Source of the DNA: Sclerurus mexicanus
Lineage: Eukaryota > Chordata > Aves > Passeriformes > Furnariidae
Reading direction: 5' to 3'
NCBI GenBank assembly: GCA_013396755.1
Contig: VWZF01001862.1
Coordinates: 1,222,784-1,286,783 of the forward strand
Length of the DNA: 64,000 nucleotides
Shown here: positions 60,999-64,000 of the stretch, one piece after another
Numbering within the stretch: the stretch's first letter is position 1
Layout of the letters: each line of letters begins with the position of its first letter
Position numbers and translations under genes: made by a program
Notes under the pieces: model-generated
The model's database searches: none
The model's input: only the letters and a program-made list of their open reading frames with translations
Told to the model about the DNA's origin: nothing

Positions 60999-63716
60999 GA
61001 CTTGTGTCTAGTAATTAGGTGGAAGAGCAATCCTTCTTACCCAGCAGCCACATTAACTTAGTTAAATGATTTCTAATCAGCTAGAGGTTTAGATAGAATT
61101 CAGAAAAAGTATTTGGATTAAGAAAGGACACTTTGGCTTCAGAGCTGTGTCTTTTCTGTCACGCTATCTGAGAATGATGGTGTGCGGAGAAGAGAGTTCA
61201 TTGCCAGGCATTTTCCTTGTGGGGAAGTGAAAGATCTTTATCCAGGTGCAAGAGGTAAAAATCATACTTTATCACACAACCAAGCCACAACCTTCACCAA
61301 TTCTCCTTTCTATTGGCAAGAAACAGTGTTCAGTGCATAGCCTCCCCTGCACAATTCAGGTAGCGGTAGAAGGTATCACATATACCAGCAGAGTGTTTAT
61401 GTGATAGAGGTGATGTCCTAGACCAGGGCAGGCTCAGTTCTAAGCTGAGAGCAAGAGGAAAATCCTCAGGGCAAAAAAAAAAAAAATCTGGAGTGTTTTT
61501 GTTGTGTTTCCTTCTAAAATAGATGGAAATTACTCCATTCAGAGTCTCGTCCTTTTGTCTGTGGTTCCTTAGTGCCAAGAACTCTGTGTATTTTTACAAC
61601 ACACATCCATGCATCTTTGAATTTTTTAATTAATATTTTTCTTTTCTTAAAATTAAGCTTGAAGTCATGTATTCTGGAATGATGACAGCCTGATTTTTTT
61701 ATGAATGCCTAAAATAAGATTTTATATTCATATTGATAAACTCTTACATAAAAATAACAGTTGAGTATATATTCACTGCCAAAATTCCAAAGAATGTCAA
61801 CGCACTGAAGGGGGGAAATTACTAACTAGACACCTGGAATTGGAGTTTCTTGAGTAATAAACTAGCTTCTGACAGCTGCAGCCTTTTTTGCAGGTGCAAA
61901 AAGAACATTTTCTTCTTTTTATTTCATCTGCTTTACATCACTTAATGACTAGAGTATTCCAAGCTGGGAAAACAACTGGGAGTTGAAAGAACAGGGAAAT
62001 TTGCTTATTCTTTTCCATCTAAGGAGTAAAAGGTGTGTGTGGGAAGTCTAAGATCGACCAATTCCGATACTGAAGAACATGGAAGCAAGGAAAAATTAGC
62101 TCAGCTGGTTTATTGCTGATATTAGCACTGTTCAGTATACCAGCTGCCTTGAAATGCAAGGAATATTTTGATAATATTTCCTAAAATATTCAGGACACAA
62201 TGTAGTTCCATTTAAACAATCATGTTCTTCTGGATATTTTTTTCAGAAGCAGCATGACACAAAGCACACATCAAAAAGTTAATCAGGTGACTAAAAACAC
62301 CATGTCCTGTTTTTTCACAAATCAAATAATAAAATAAGTGCTTAGGTATATAGTGACGTAAGTGTGGCTATAGTCTGTTCTCTTAGTTAACAAAAGCAAA
62401 TATTAAATACAATCTCAAAGTTACCTTTCTTTGCATTTAAACATGTATATTAGTTGTCAGTCTCTGAGAACAACTCTTAGTCAAGAATATCTGTTAGAAA
62501 ACACAACTGCAAAGCAAATTAAATTATTTAAATTGTTATTTAAATCACAATATATACACAATAATAATGAAACTGATTTAAATCAAAGTGATATAAATCG
62601 GTCTGTCCTGCTTTAAAACTAATTAGGGATGTGTCTAGAAAGAATGCTTCTATCAGTGCTCTGACCCAGTGGGTTCTCTGTATCTCTCCAGTTTTAATAA
62701 ATCACAGCAAGGGATGGAATTTTCATTTAGCTCAACAGTCTTGATCTCTGAATTTAAGGCCACTGAAGAATAGATTAACATTTATAATTGCTAAGTTGAT
62801 CAGTAATGCAAATTGAAACTGGGGATTTCAAAACAAATTAACCTTTGCAGTACATCATGAGGAGACAGACAGTGATATCATTGGGAAGGTTCCCCTTGTC
62901 CTTGAAGGGATTTGTCACAAATCACTGTATCCTTTGTGGTGCCTTACTGCTCTGCAGCCTCTGGGGTCTCAATGTCCAAAAAATAAACTGTGATAACTGA
63001 AAGAACAACATGGACAGTTGGAGGCTGGCAAGTCTCTGCATGGGCTATCGCTGCTTTGCGTTGCTCCAGGCAGACTTGTATATTTTGGGACTAAGATTAG
63101 GATGTTTAGGCTGGGGCTAAATGGATTTATAATTAGATATGTGCAGTCCCTGACCTGTTAATTGAGGCTCATGGTTCCCTACATCTACACTTCACATCTA
63201 GTGAGACTGTGGTTTAAAGCAATGGAGGGAAAAAGGACCTTCTGTACCCACACACTCCTTTCCTTCCATCTGCCCATCCCATGCTTTGCTGAGAGCCTTT
63301 CACTGCTCTGTCAGGAGGCAGTTCAGGCTTTCCCCAAAAGCTGTCCCTCTTTGAGATACCACATGAATAGAACAGGACAGTGTGTCAGTGTGGTCTGTGC
63401 TGCATTTATTTGTAAAATTAAGAGCTTATGTCCCATCTGGAGAAAACTGCCCTATGTGATCAGCACCTGCGTATTTGTCACATTTTTCCTCAGGCAGAAA
63501 AGCAGCCATAACTGGAGAAGGGGGAGTGGATTTTGACAGAACCATGTAGAATCTGAGGAGGCTCAAGACTTCCTTCCACGTTCAGACATCAGGGGAGATG
63601 CAGACCCTCCTGGAGGGATGTGCTGTGAAAGAGCAGGACAGTCTAAGGCTGGACAACCATGGAGGGAATGGAAAGAGCGCTGGTATGAGAGCAAACACCT
63701 TTGGTCTCTTCTTCTG
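60999..63716. other. Noncoding, AT-rich unique sequence
   Basis: No gene recognised. Fourteen A lie at 61473-61486. 61610-62600 is strongly AT-rich with many TTTAAAT-type words (around 62520-62600) and few open frames. A plus-strand frame at 63162-63536 (124 codons from a non-ATG codon) has no domain and sits within the length expected by chance. Confidence 0.65.
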
Positions 63717-64000
63717 CAGGTACATCAGCTCATGCGAAGTTCTTGTCAATTGATGCACCTGATGCAAGAACTCCAAGCTCACTGTGTGGTGATGTCCCAA
63801 GGAACAGGAAACCAGGTAACTGCATTTCCAGTGTGAGCACGTATGATGTGTTTCTGACATGGTTCGTGGGCTCCCAAAAAATTGCTGTTTTCACATCTGC
63901 GGTGCTTTGCCCAAAATGTAAGTTTCCATGGGCAACCTTTCGTACCTGATCTATCAACGATGACTGAAGTTAAATGCTGAGTAAATATTCCATTTTTCTC
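63717..64000. other. Right end: inverted-repeat segment and unique sequence
   Basis: The left part holds an 11-bp inverted repeat with one mismatch, 'caggtacatca' at 63717-63727 against 'tgatgcacctg' at 63751-63761. It overlaps a second one, 'gttcttg' at 63739-63745 against 'caagaac' at 63765-63771. The same segment looks like a 96-base exon (63720-63815) between 'cttcttctgcag' and 'gtaact'. It is open in two plus-strand frames and on the minus strand, so coding is unproven. The remainder to the window edge is unremarkable. Confidence 0.4.

Noticed and set aside
1..64000. Operons, CRISPR arrays, prokaryotic mobile elements, tRNA or rRNA genes
   Set aside because: No regular direct-repeat array, no ribosome-binding-site pattern before long frames, no recognisable tRNA cloverleaf or rRNA sequence. 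CR1 and MIR remnants point to a vertebrate nuclear genome.
1..64000. Endogenous retrovirus or intact LINE
   Set aside because: No long terminal repeat pair and no gag, pol or env-like frames. The CR1 copies are 3' fragments of about 90-210 bases only.

Overview
This window looks like vertebrate nuclear DNA, most likely from a bird. It is AT-leaning (roughly 40% GC by eye), poor in CpG, and has none of the dense gene packing of a bacterial, viral or organellar sequence. The best organismal markers are four 3' fragments of chicken-repeat-1 (CR1) LINEs. The one at 52387-52595 carries the tail typical of avian CR1s. There are also one clear and two weaker MIR/CORE-SINE-like relics of amniote age. 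Low repeat density plus CR1 as the main recognisable element fits an avian genome; I cannot name the species or locus.

I recognise no protein-coding gene, rRNA, tRNA, CRISPR array or intact mobile element. Open frames exist throughout but behave like chance. At about 41% GC, stops should make up about 6% of codons, so 64 kb read in six frames is expected to give a longest open run near 140 codons. The longest run I see is 143 codons, and none of the long frames has a recognisable domain, a convincing splice-flanked structure or conserved family sequence. The window is best read as intergenic or deep intronic sequence.

Layout. 1-7 kb: unique sequence with a polypyrimidine/poly-A tract, a possible old MIR, and a 37-bp tandem duplication just left of a minus-strand CR1. 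7-15 kb: unique sequence with a 17-bp direct repeat in an A/G-rich patch. 15.3 kb: a plus-strand CR1 3' end. 16-33 kb: unique sequence with poly-T tracts, two AT-rich blocks that look like conserved noncoding elements (CNEs), an inverted repeat, an AAAC-type repeat beside a G run, and a MIR relic. 33-47 kb: three further CNE-like blocks, the most striking being a homeodomain-type tandem duplication (33.6 kb) and a block with a DR1-type nuclear-receptor site (46.6-47.1 kb). 47-56 kb: a small CpG cluster (50.9 kb), the best CR1 (52.4 kb) and the best MIR (55.8 kb). 56-64 kb: two more CNE-like blocks, a short CR1 tail (60.9 kb) and an exon-like segment with nested inverted repeats (63.7 kb).

How it may work together: several AT-rich, homeodomain-motif-bearing blocks without genes between them would fit a regulatory desert near a developmental gene. 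That is inference from sequence texture only, because conservation cannot be measured from one sequence. I found no undescribed gene system that I can support.
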